NCBI GenBank assembly: GCA_000310025.1
Contig: FN649727.1
Span: 5,161,601-5,214,059, forward strand
Length of the DNA: 52,459 bases
From: Ectocarpus siliculosus
Lineage: Eukaryota; Sar; Phaeophyceae; Ectocarpales; Ectocarpaceae
Direction: 5' to 3'
Shown here: piece by piece, positions 41,622 to 52,459 of the stretch
How the letters are laid out: every line of letters starts with the position of its first letter
How positions within the stretch are numbered: the stretch's first letter is position 1
Notes under the pieces: model-generated
What the model saw: only the letters and a program-made list of their open reading frames with translations
What the model was told of the DNA's origin: nothing
Database searches by the model: none
Position numbers and translations under genes: made by a program

Positions 41622-44600
41622 TCACCCCGACCGCGGCGGGTTTTCCAAAGACTCCCGCTTGCTTCTTTTTCGCATCTTCTTGGAGGCAGAAGAAGACTGT
41701 GGTCGGCTACTTGTACTACTGCTACTCGCGGGAGCCGAGCCCGCGTCATCATCATCATCAGCAGCGTGCCGTGCACCCCCCTTGACCACGGGCGCTCCTG
41801 CTCGCCCTCCCTCCCCTCGCCGCGCCTTGGTGCTGCTCGACGAACGCCTTCGTTTCGAGACCCGGTTCGTCACGACGGCGCCTTCACCACCGTCCCCTTC
41901 CCACGCCGTCTTCCTGACACCACCACCGCCGCCCCTTTCCGCCTCTTCTCGCCCCCTTGCCCTCGCCGCTTCTACTGTCGCCGAGCCCCCGCCTGGCGGT
42001 CGCCGAGCCGCCGCCGGCCGTCGCGCGGTACCACTACTAGCTCCAGACGAAGCGCTCCTCTTCTGTGTAGGACCGGTGCCAACGTCAGCGGGTGGTGACG
42101 GTCTTGCGTCGGCGCCCCGACCACTCGCGTCTGTTCCTCTCGCTCTCGCGGCTGCTGGAGCCGGGGCCGACGGCGGCGGGACGGACTCCTCTCGTGCTCG
42201 CGCGTCTCGCTGCGGGCGGCTGGTCGTCCCCGCTACTCCCCCTTCGCCACCGCCCCCGCTGCTGCTGCCCCCGCCGCCGCGGGCGGTGCTGTTAAAGCCT
42301 CTCGCGTGTCTCTTGCCTGCTTCGAGCGCCGCGGGCCTCCTTTGGTAGGCGTCCGTCAAGGGTTGGTCTAGCGCTTCTACCTCCTCTTCTCCCTCGTCCA
42401 AGGAGTACTGCTCTTTCTCTGCTTCCAGTGCGGCCTGGACCACCAACAGGAACGCACAACGTGTCAGGAGGAAGGGGCGGCGGGAGTTGCGGATAGGTGA
42501 GCGTCAGGGCCATCATCAAAAGCGGCAACGACGACGCGCCCACGTTGTGAGGTGGGACGCAGATCTCGATACGGATCGGCTTGACTTGACGCAAGGAAGC
42601 AACGGCTTTCACGCCTCCACCTATTTCGCCCAGCAGAATCTGCGGAATTCTCCCTGGAAACGAAGCAAAAATGTAGCATCATATCACTTCGTCCTCCTCA
42701 AGACAACGAACAGACTTTTACGCCTCGACCCATCGCTTCTTCTGGAGCAAAGAACGACCGAAACTCAACACCCGACCAGCTCAAAGATGGGCAAGGCCGC
42801 CGAGCAGAAGCCCTCCCCAACACACCAACACATGCCCACAACCATGACCACCTCGGACGCCCGCCCGGGCCACCACAAGACCCAACAACAAAAAGCCTTC
42901 CAGGTGGTTGGTATCTATACTACCCGTCTTTTTTTTGCTCTCGCCTGCTCTTCCAGCGCCACTTCCTCTTCGCGCAGCTTGAGCACGAGAGGCGTCGCCG
43001 CCAGGGGGCGCACCGCGACCAGCTTATGCCTCTCGGCGAGCTCGTTGGCCCGGTCTATCAGCGCCTCCACGGGCCGCTGGTTCTCATAGAGGAAGGCATA
43101 CCAATCGTCCACCTCCGCCCGGTAGGCCGACCGTGCGTTCCACTCCCTCGCTAGGTAGTCCTGAGGAGGAAGGGGTAAAAAGCGTCCCACAACAACAACA
43201 ACAGCGTCTTAAAAAGAACCGGTGCGTGGGAAACAACGCGTGAGAGGCCCGCCCGCACAGAGCGCATCCTGTGAGTTCAGCCCCACCACACAAAATATGG
43301 CACCATAGTATGGTACGGGACAAACACTCTTTGGAACACCTGCCTACACTGGGTGGGAATGTCGACGGGCGTAGCGTAGAACGTGCAGCGTCTACATACA
43401 GTTAGCTATGAACCGCAACACAGCAGTTCTTCAGCAAATACGCCCAACAATTAAGTTGGGGGACGCGTGACACTAACTCATGCCAAATATGACAACTCCC
43501 ACATCTACCGCCGCTGCCCCGCGGGTACCGTCTCCATCCCCTCTCTTACAAGTTGCGCGGCGCAGACCTCCACCAGATCGCGAATGTCGTGCGCCACCTG
43601 CACGACCGCCGCCACGGCTATGGCGCCCTCTTGCTCCTCGTGGAGATGGCAGCACTTCGACCCCACAGACACCAGCCCTGCCACCGCCGTCATCACCTCC
43701 CCTCCCCCGAGGAGCATCGTGAAGGCATCCTTTGGAACATCATGCCATCAGACACGGCAAGCAAGAAAAAAAAAACGGGGGGAAGCGTCACGAAAGGCAC
43801 GCATCATCTCACCCGAACGAGTCGCGCATGAGGACACACACGACAGAAAAAACGGTCTTCGGTTAAATTTAGGCAGTACAAGTGCCGGTCGAATATCAAC
43901 CACGGCGAATGGCGGTGGTGGCCAAACGAAACGCACAAAGCCAAAAAACGGCTTCGTGTTCTGCTGCGCCGGTTCATGCCATCGCATGCTTATGACCCAA
44001 ACGACAAAAGAAAGGACCGGGGTTCGATTGAATCAGCGCAATCCCTTCACTTCTTATCAAACCCGAGAACACTCTTGCGCCCTCTCTTCATCCGACAACT
44101 CTTCACCCGGCTATTAATAGCCGGAACCCAGGGTACCCGTCCCGTCTCTTCATCCGTCAGGCGAACAGAAACAAAACACGAGTGCCTTCGGGGGACCATG
44201 ACTTTTTACCCTCTCAAGGCTGGCGGCCTGTTCGATAGCCACGCGGGAGGCTCTCGGTCGAGCATACACGCACACGGCAGTGTCTGCCTTATTTCGCATG
44301 TACAATGTACCCCGTAACGAGGAGGTTGGGTCCCTATCTCAATTGCCCTCCGCGCGCCCCCCGCTGCTGCATGACCCTGCGGAATAGGAATCGCCATTTT
44401 TTTATTTTTCTCAAGGCTAAAACGTCCTTTCATTCACTGGTCGGCCCATCAGCGCAATCGAGATGTCCATCGAAGAACACACACACCAACACACAAGCAC
44501 ACGCCTAGAACTTCTCACCAAGAGCTCCGCGAACCCCGGGCCGAACTGAGTCGTCCTCCGCAGCACGAAGTCGGCGTACCCTTGCAAGAACTCCGCCATG

Positions 44601-45959
44601 GGAGCCACGTCCTCGCCGGACCACGAGGGCGCCTTGACGTCGCAGATGGTGTCCATGTCGAAGTAGTTCACCTATTAATAGGAGCAACCAGCAAAAGTGT
44701 CATGGGGGAGAGGGTGTGAGAGTGCCAGTAAGACGTCCACAAAGATCGCGGGCAGGGGGGGGTCCGCAGCGACATGCTAACTGCTCGACAGACCTTGATG
44801 CAACCCCCAAGGCGTGGTAAGGCGTGCGCGGAGGGAGAAAACTTCACGCCCGTCACGAGGGCGAACAATTTGTAGGATTTATCTCTTCCCTTCCTATGCA
44901 TACCTTCCTCCGCGAGTCGTGGTGCGTCCTCAGCACGGCCACCGACTCCTTGAGGTTGGAGGCGTGCTCGATGCTGCCGTCCGCCGCGAAGCGATGCAGG
45001 ATGTACAGCGCCTTTGCCGAGACCCTCCATTCCTTATCCGCCATCTTCGACCACAGCTTTCTCACCTTTGGGATTCCGAAGGATTGCCGGGTACATAAAG
45101 AAAACAGAGGGTATCGACGACACCAGTCAAGTAAAAACACAGACACACTAGCTTGTAGGGCATCGATTCCTCGATTGTGTTTCCATAGAAAGAGCGAAGG
45201 GGTTAGACCTTCGAACGGAGACAAAATACCCGCGAATTTTCGAAGACTGCATACGCTGCTGCAAACATGTGGCGTACCAGTGCGCAAGAGGTTGCAGGCA
45301 CGGGGAGTCGCATACCGCACAGACACGAGCAATCAATGGCCCCACCGAAGGGATCGTCTTGTTCCAAACGTATGGAGGGAGGGAGGGATGCATAAATAGG
45401 CCTTGGCGTCACCCCATCGAGTACCAGACGTCGACAAATCACGCCGCCTCTCGAGGTCGATGGTCGTTGCGGACGGTTTCTTTTGGTGGTGGACGCGGGG
45501 AAGGAGAACAACGTTGGTCACATCACCCCCGGACGGAGGGGCCGTACTCTCATGTTTCGCATGCCTTAGCGGTTATAGACTACTGATCGAGAGGACGGAC
45601 ATAGGACCGATTCACCGATGGCCAATCGTTCGTTCTGGGGTGGCAAAAACTACCAGTGGGAGCATAATACCTTCTACACACATCTAGCAGGGTTCGACTG
45701 CCACTAAACACAAAGCACCTCTCACCACCGGCAGGTAGACGTTGAACTCCTTCGGCATCTCCACCGTTGGCCTCATGAGGGCCTCCAGGTGCTTGGGCTT
45801 CACGGGAAGGTCGTCCGGCCTCGTGGCCTTCAACACCACCCCTTCCATCTCCGACGACATGAGGCTCTTGGCCTCCCGGTACGCGCTGCTCGCGCGCTGC
45901 CGCGCCCTGTTCAGCCGGTCCCGCATGCTCGACATGCTCATCGCGCTCTCCCTCCCCAT
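41622..45959 (-). CDS. ANTH-domain clathrin adaptor (AP180/CALM-like)
   Basis: Exons (minus strand): 45959-45726, 45065-44904, 44671-44519, 43729-43550, 43160-42924, optional 42639-42544, 42434-41622. All junctions are phase 0, giving 624 residues (592 without the optional exon). Residues 1 to about 310 follow the ANTH fold: VLKATRPDDLPVKPKHLEAL (the KAT...KHL lipid-binding start), KEWRVSAKALYILHRFAADG, FLQGYADFVLRR, then helices equivalent to the later ANTH helices. ANTH proteins bind PI(4,5)P2 and clathrin during endocytosis. An acidic Glu-rich stretch (EKEQYSLDEGEEEVEALDQP) leads into a tail of about 230 residues rich in Arg, Ser, Gly and Pro, with an Asp run and a basic end; classic clathrin-box motifs are not obvious. 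I use MGRESAMSMSS as start; an in-frame ATG 14 codons upstream exists. The first intron carries a LINE remnant. Confidence 0.8.
45535..45655 (-). mobile_element. LINE 3'-end remnant in an ANTH gene intron
   Basis: About 110 bp match the 3' end of the LINE fragment at 23570-24971: the tail GTACTCTCATGTTTCGCATGCCTTAGCGG is shared, followed by GAGAGGACG and ACCGATGGCCAATCGTTC, with small deletions. It is heavily 5'-truncated and older than the main copy. Confidence 0.8.
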
Positions 45960-46896
45960 CTTGCTCGCCTTCGGCGGCTGGGTTGTGTGATTTGATTTCA
46001 CGTCGTTTTACGCGAAACGAAAACATGACGACAATCGCACGTTCGGTGGGAATGAGGCCAGGGGGCCCCGCGGGAGGACCAACTCGGTGCAAAGGTGTGC
46101 GAGAGCTCAAAGATTGGTACGTTGTGTGCCCGTTCGGTAGTGCTCCACGCAACCCCCGACTCCCGCAGCATCGAGGTGGGAAACTCCGCCCGTGTCACAC
46201 AAGCGAGGGCATGACGTTAATGCTTCGATTTTTCGACTTGGCATTATACACCCTGTTTAAAGAGGAACTTCTCGAGATGTGGAAGAACGTGTTTACCCCC
46301 TCCGCGGCACTTTTATTGACACTTGCAGCAACACGGCTCGAAGAGCGTATTAAGCGCGGGCATGCAAACAAGCCGGCAGCTCTCAACCTAAACCTAAGCA
46401 ACAAAAAGGTGAGGCATTGGCACAAACGCGGTCGAGTCTATCGCTGTCTATCGCTGTCCGCCCCCACAAAAGGCCGCTGGAGCACAAAAGAAAATGAAAA
46501 GCGGTGTAGGCTAGCTCCCAAGCGCGTTGCGTAAGGACGCCGCAATCCCACAAGCGCCAAAAAGTGGGCCTCGGAAGCGTGGGGTGGAACATGTACGACA
46601 GCCCCCAAACGTCAGTACGTCAGTACCCCACATCTAACTCACGGGGCGATCGAACGATAGCTCCTACCCTCTCCGTCCCACTAGGGAATCATTCTGTCGA
46701 GAAGGTAGCGGTGTTGCTGCGTCTCCTCAAGGGTGCATGCGTCATACGGCCCAACGGCTCAGGCACGAAGTACAACGAGAACCCCACCCCCCTCCATGCT
46801 CAGCAGTAGCAGATGCGTCATATTCCAATGGCTTGAAAAAGGCGCGAAACAACCCCCCTCCATCACGCTCAGCCATGAGCGAAAACCTTGCCTTAC
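45960..46896. other. Spacer upstream of the ANTH gene
   Basis: It probably contains the ANTH promoter and 5' UTR and the 3' flank of the acidic exon. The frame at 45983-46534 has no recognisable domain. Confidence 0.45.
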
Positions 46897-47450
46897 CTCG
46901 CCCCCCCGCCGGGCCCTTCGGCCCGCCCTGCCCCCGCCGCCGGGGCCGCCGGCCGCACCCCTGGCCCAGTCGTCCTCATCGTTGTCGTCATCGCTCCACC
47001 CCCCATCGCCCTCATCGTCCTCCTCGTCCTCCTCGTCCGACCACACGTCGTCCAAGTCATCGTACTCGAAGCTGCTGTCCGTGTCCAAGTCCAAGCCCGA
47101 GTCACCGCCCCGGTGGTTTCCAGAGGCCGATGGCACGGCCGGACGCTGCCGTCGTTGCCGCGACGGCCCGCGCGACGGTGTCCCCGCTGCGGTTGCGGGC
47201 GCCGCCGCCGTTGCCGCCGCTCTTGGTGCTCCCGCGACGCCTGCGCTGCTTGGAGGGGCACCGCGCGTTTTCGTGGTGGTTGTCGTCGTTGCGGGTTTTC
47301 GCCTGCTCTTCCGGCCGTCTTCGCTTTCTGCGGGTGCGTTGCGGGAAGAGGTTGACGTCATCCGGTCTCCCTCCCCTCTGGCGCTGCATCCGCTACTGCT
47401 GCAGCAAGAAGCTTCTTCGTTTAATGTAGGTGGGACGGGAGGGGCGTCAC
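46897..47450 (-). CDS. Orphan exon, acidic low-complexity protein
   Basis: The minus-strand reading runs from a good acceptor (TTTGCAG before GTGACGCC at 47450) to a strong donor (GAG before GTAAGG at 46897). If unspliced it would read to a stop at 46759. It encodes a Ser/Ala/Thr/Arg-rich stretch and then an acidic block (DDVWSDEEDEEDDEGDGGW, SDDDNDEDDW) before Gly/Arg-rich sequence. Such blocks occur in many nuclear or chromatin proteins and identify no family. It may be the end of a minus-strand gene whose other exons I cannot place; a possible upstream exon is at about 49106-49048 (GRVIEKAIREAKQ). It is probably distinct from the ANTH gene, whose start lies downstream. Confidence 0.4.
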
Positions 47451-49532
47451 CTGCAAACAAACAAAAAACAATCAGACGGTTTTACTCCGGAGGGAGAAGA
47501 AAAGTGCGCGCTGGCAGCGAGCGTTTAGTGTGACATGTCTTGGATTGTACAGGGGGCGAACGGGCGGGTATTTACCGGTCGCTGCTTGCCGATCACGTTT
47601 CTCGACGACAGACAGAGCCTAACCTGACCCCGGCGCTAATTTAGGGTTGAAAAACATGGTAACAGTGGAGGGGCGCGCAGACAACGCTAAAAGACGACAG
47701 GCGACGTACCGTGAGCCCAAACCGTGTTGGGGCTTTGGCTTTCACCACCGCATCTTACCTTTCGCGAGACTGCGTGGCATGGATCCCCTTCTCGTGCTCC
47801 GAGGCAGCCCTGCCAGCGGGTGTGCCACCGGTTGTTAAAGACAGGCAACGGCAAGGCGTAGGGTTAAGGGCCATGGTTGTGGGTAACAGGCAGTAGTGTG
47901 GTGTAGGTAGGGTTACGGGGCGATGGAGGTGCGCCAGCCTTAATGGGGAGCATGTAGACTGCTGCTGTCTCAAGGGGTAAAACGCGAAACCATGCACAAA
48001 AGCCATGCACAAAGCTTCCGGGTTGGAGCGGTGGGTTCCCCTTCGGCGTCTTGTCGTGCGCTGCTCGTCTCCTGTAGACTACTGCTGTCACATGCCGTGG
48101 AAACCGTTCTCCGATTTCGGCACAAGTGAGAGTGAGGTATTGTATTTCAGAGAGCTAGAGGACAACAGAAAAAACCCTCTCCGATCCCCGTTCGTGAATG
48201 CAGCTAAGAATCGTTCGCCGCTTTATCGCACGGTGGTGCAACACAGCACAGCTGTGGTGTACCTTCGATCCGTAGACTACTACCAGGTACTCCTCACGGC
48301 ATTGGATATGGTACAGAATGATAAAAAAATTGAAACCACCCCAAAACATGTGTAGCATGCATACATGGCATGGGTACAAGTCACAAAAACAAACGAAGGT
48401 CAGGTCACATCTGCTCTGTTCCCGGTAGTGGGGACCAACCACCCTCGGAGCACCTCCTCTGACATTTGGCTCTACTGCTTCCAATTTGGCGGGTCTACAA
48501 CGATACATGCAGACTGACAGCTTTAGGGTGGCGCTGCCGCAACAGCAGGCTTTTGGGGTCCCCAAAAAGATACGCTGCCCGCGGGTTGGGGTACAGCATG
48601 GGTGACGCGTGGCTGCGTTGCATGCTCACGCAAGGTTTCACCCTGGTTATAAATAGAAGAGCTTTCCGGAAGCGCGTGAGAGGGCATGATCCCCAAGACA
48701 GCCCCAAACTACCAGTCTCCGCCTAACCGTCGATGTATGTACCGCTGTACCTGCCGCTGCCGTGCCGCGTGGAGGCCTCGAGAGACAAGCAACAAAACCG
48801 GAGGCGATCGCTGCTGCTGATGCAGCCTCGCTCCTCACCTTTCGACGCCGCTGTGCAGACAGAAAGAAGAAGGAGGAGGCCCATCAACACCGCAGGTGAC
48901 ACTAGCAAGTGCATATTCCAGAATCGCTTAGGCGAGCGTCGCCTTGTTGCAGCAGATGGAGCCATTGTCTGCAGTGTCCCGGCCTGAGACGCGTCTCTCT
49001 CTCTCTCTCTCTCTGACCTCCAATTGCTGCTGTTTTCGCTCCAAACCTGCTTCGCCTCTCGTATAGCCTTCTCGATCACCCGGCCCACGTTATACAGCGT
49101 TTTCTTACGCTATCCACTACCTCGCCACAACAGCAGGAAGGCTTAGACTGGAAACCTTGACAAGCAAGCTCAACAGCTGGCTAGCTTGCTCGGTCGAACA
49201 GGAGTCTGGGTGGCACCACGGATGGCGGTGAGGGGGGTTTCACGTTGTGCGGGGCTCCGTGTGTGTGAAACGTTTTTTCCTTCTTGAGTATTTCGACGTG
49301 GCGACGATTGGTAGCGACGATCTCACGATATTATTTATTTACTCCGAGCGGTCTCTTCGCTGGAGAAAGAGAAAGCTACCGGCAAATAAACAGTGGTTTG
49401 TAGTGATGTGGACAGGGTTGTAAATTCGCTACGTCGTGCGTGGCTGAGTGTCAATCTGCGCCCGAGAATATACCTCTTTCGTCTGGTCTTGCTCCGAGGT
49501 CGTCGTCGTCCGTTAAGAACGAGGAAGACGAG
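47451..49532. other. Spacer with no confirmed gene
   Basis: It includes a weak minus-strand exon candidate near 49048-49106 and a (CT)n run at 48993-49014. Repeated GTAGACTACTGCTGT-type motifs occur at about 47955, 48073 and 48272. Frames on both strands lack domains. Confidence 0.4.
48993..49014 (+). repeat. (CT)n microsatellite
   Basis: A pure CT run of about 11 units. Confidence 0.85.
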
Positions 49533-51955
49533 ATGACGGATGTGGACCTTCAAGTTGCGGTAAGGCTATACCGATGGCTGTTGTCATTGCACTCTAGGCT
49601 TCGCAGAGAATGTTACAGGAGATGTTTCGGGCAGTTGGTGGTGAAAGGCTGAAAGAGGGGAGCAGTGTCACGTGTCCGGCGAAGGGATGCTCTTCTTACG
49701 ATTGTGTGTGCAACACTACTACAGCAGTACTGCTGGAGGTATGTACATCTAGACTTTGCATACAATGTAGAGTAGTCTAGACATAGAAGTCTGTGCCTTG
49801 AAACATACCTTTCATTTCTTGCAACGAGATAGGAAAAGCTGCTGCCCCTTCGTGTGGAGCAACATTATCCCACACATGCATGATGCACACACAACGCGCA
49901 CGCTCTCGAACGGTTCGCACGGTCATAGGTCATGGTTGGCGACCGACGAGCCGTCAAGAAGTTTATCAATGGGAGCGGTGATCTTGATGTGAGTGGAATC
50001 GTTTCAGGGTAACCGAGATGCTACACTGCTACGAATTACCAGTATTGCTGTTGTACATGGATGTAGCACTTGCGGCGATGAGCTTGGAAAGATGCTTTTG
50101 TTCTGTCAATCTGGCTTCAATGGTGCGAGTAGGAGGACAATGAATGCCGACCCGAAGAAATATAGTCTAAACGAATAATGCGTGCTGTGCACCAACGACT
50201 ACCTATATACAGTAGTTGTTTGTTGACTCAAAGTAAAACTTCGAGGAATTTTGGCGATGTCCACAACACCTTAAGTCAACCAAGCTTTTCTCTGGCGTAG
50301 ATATGATATTTTTTGCCGAGTCAGTCTGTACGTCTGTACTACTGCAGATGGAAAACTGTCAGTGTCTTCGATTTTTCTCAGCTGCGCACCCACCACCACC
50401 GCAAACACCACTGTCGCCTTCCCAGGAGAAAGATGACGACGGGGCAACGGCGTTGTTCCATGCAGCCTTTTGGACCCACGTGGAGATTGCGAAGGACCTG
50501 ATCTCCGCCGGAGCCAACCTGTACGCCAAGAGAAACGATGGGTTCACCGCTCTCCACGTGGCTGCTAAGAACAATCAACCTCGCATTACCGAAGTTTTGG
50601 TCGACGCAATGGACGATGTGGACTTACAGGAGGTAAAATACACCCCGTAAGACAGAACAAGGTGATCCCTATGGGCGCTTGTTCTTGAGAGAATGTTGAA
50701 ACCCACCTCCGATGCTCCGTACCGATAAACCGTCGGTTTTTCCCATGGGTTCAAGGTTTGACTCCTTGGGATACAGTCCCCGTTTGGTTTTACTCAAAAA
50801 CCTTCACAATCATTTACCAAAATCGCGCTTAGTGGTGATCAATACTAACAGTGTGTGATGGCTTTAGGGTGTTCATCTGCAAGGTGAAGTCCCATTCGGA
50901 GTAGGACATTTGTTGAAGGTTGGTCCGTGATCCTTTCTTCTCTGGGAGTGTGTGTGGGTCATCTCATGTATCCTGGACGTCAGGTAAATATTTCGGTGTG
51001 TTTCTGGACATACCAGCCGCAGTCACCGAGGAGGAAGTCCACGTACACAGTTTCCACCTTCTTAATTTGTATCGGGAGGAGGATTCAGCTGCCCCTTTCC
51101 CTCGCCGATCGTGAAGGTGATTTTGTATGCGTACACACGATTCAAACACTCCCCACATTGTTTGGAACTAAGAGTTCACTTTGGGTTGGTTTGGGACGAG
51201 CACGTGTAAGATAGAAAACAAGACCACGGAGGAGGATTAAACACCAATCACAGTCCAAACCAGCTTCTATAACAGGTCCAGAGTAATGGGATGACGAACG
51301 CCCCCCGGGGGTTGCCTTCCAACCCAGTTTTACCAGTAACACTCGATGGCCACGGTTTGCGGACACCACAGCACGAGAAAGGCAAACGCTTTCGTGGGTA
51401 GATCTTATTGATTCTTATTGACTCCCGAAAAACCAGCACACCAACAGAACAGACAGCGAACCATGGCCTATCTACCCGCAGTCGACGTAGACTTCCAACA
51501 CATTAAATTCAAGGGGACGGAAACGAAACAACGGACAAGTAGGGTATTTATGCTAAACATGCAGAGTTATCTAACGTAACCTTGGTGTATGGCATGCACG
51601 ATGTGCGTTCGCCTCGTGTGTCCTGACCGCACTCGGCTCATTCGCAGGAGTTCGGCGACACCGCTCTTCATTGCGCATACCGCAGTAAAGCTACCGAGTG
51701 CATCGAGATACTTCTCGCAGGGGGCGCCAGCTCGGAGGTGAGGTGACGAAGATCCCCAGCAACTATTAAGGCTTCCTCTCTTGTTTCAACCTTTCTCACC
51801 GCTCGTTGTTGCAGCTACTGACTCAAAGGTTACTGATGTCGTACGACGTTAACACCTGTACCAACAACGGGTGTGTGTCACTCGCTCGGGTGTCGAAATT
51901 TGCGCCAGATGAGCTTCCTAAATGTCGTCGTTCTTTGGCCGCCCTTGCTCGTTAG
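49533..51955 (+). CDS. Small ankyrin-repeat protein
   Basis: Exons: 49533-49559, 50426-50632, 51648-51737, 51815-51955, all joined in phase 0, about 154 residues. Exon 2 carries two repeats (DDGATALFHAAFWTHVEIAK, then NDGFTALHVAAKNNQPRITE), exon 3 a third (FGDTALHCAYRSKATECIEI followed by LLAGGAS), and exon 4 a short degenerate one before TAG at 51953-51955. Exons 1 and 2 both end near VDLQ, as if copied from a common exon. The start is uncertain: the frame is open upstream of ATG 49533 (MTDVDLQVA) with no earlier in-frame ATG, so a further 5' exon may exist. Exon boundaries at repeat junctions are usual for this family. Function is unknown beyond protein binding. Confidence 0.7.
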
Positions 51956-52459
51956 CGAAGGGCTCTCAGAACGTGCTTGTGCCGTTTCGTTTCATAGCCA
52001 CCCTTGCGAGTCGCACGTTTGCTTGCAATCGTGTCAAGACCCACAACGACTCGGCCTCTTCATTTGGCCTGTATCGTCGATGAAGGTTCTCAATCATATG
52101 GGGCAAACCCCTAGGCAGTGCGAGGGGACAGGGGTGGACAGGCAACCCGACGGGGAAAACTTTGACGATGACGATGATGACGACGGTGAGATCTCGTGAC
52201 TGTAGCAACCACACCATAACATCCCTGGGTATGCGTGCATGAAGAGCGCCTTTCAGGAAGGCTGGACGTAATTGCCACAGTTTCTGCAGATACGTTCAGT
52301 TGAACGACCAATCAACGACCACGTCGGGCGACGGATGCATAGTTCCTACAACCGCCGAAGAAACACAGGTGGAGGTCGACCCCCCTTCTCCAAAATGTCG
52401 GATGCTCTCGCCCCCTTGTGAAGACCAGGACTAGGTCTATGACCATGGAGAAGAAACCT
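51956..52459. other. 3' flank, no gene recognised
   Basis: This includes the ankyrin gene 3' UTR and a short GAC/GAT-rich run near 52162-52187. The plus-strand frame at 51873-52199 overlaps the last ankyrin exon in another frame and ends in a poly-Asp run; it is treated as chance. Confidence 0.45.

Noticed and set aside
41362-42348. 328-codon plus-strand frame
   Set aside because: Antisense of the low-complexity ANTH protein tail, giving Ser/Pro/Ala-rich nonsense.
1-52459. CRISPR arrays, bacterial operons, rRNA genes
   Set aside because: None seen; the window is eukaryotic with spliced genes.

Overview
The window reads as nuclear DNA of a photosynthetic stramenopile, most likely a brown alga of the Ectocarpus type. 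This is inferred from several signs: genes in many short exons with GT-AG introns and long untranslated flanks, GC-rich coding exons in a microsatellite-rich background, a chorismate mutase with a plastid-style leader, a dynein LC8 light chain (expected in an organism with flagellate cells), ankyrin genes, and transposon debris inside introns. No taxon is proven. All exon models were built by hand from splice sites, reading phase and family resemblance.

Layout. 1-483 is the 3' end of an ankyrin-repeat gene. 484-7500 is gene-poor and holds a dispersed repeat with G/C-run ends (1299-1751), a TA-flanked inverted-repeat DNA element (4661-5696) and an unexplained patch of broken reading frames (about 6080-7316). 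7507-8103 encodes a small multi-pass membrane protein. 9988-12526 is a four-exon chorismate mutase. 13745-14490 (-) is a decayed ankyrin fragment. 17261-29135 (+) is a 13-exon MLO-family membrane protein ending in two EF-hands; its introns hold a 500-bp foldback element, a SINE-like repeat and a SINE/LINE/SINE block. 30102-37882 (-) is one gene joining an NHL-like beta-propeller region, a complete kinesin motor and a long tail with a terminal C2HC motif. 39271-40536 (+) is dynein light chain LC8. 41622-45959 (-) is an ANTH-domain (AP180/CALM-like) clathrin adaptor. 46897-47450 (-) is an orphan acidic exon. 49533-51955 (+) is a small ankyrin gene.

How the parts relate. MLO and kinesin genes are convergent, with stop codons about 970 bp apart; kinesin and LC8 genes are divergent. 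Kinesin, LC8 and ANTH adaptor are cytoskeleton or trafficking proteins, but nothing here shows co-regulation. The strongest novel candidates are the propeller-kinesin fusion, the MLO protein with its own EF-hands, and a LINE/SINE pair that share a 3' tail and end in poly-C tracts.
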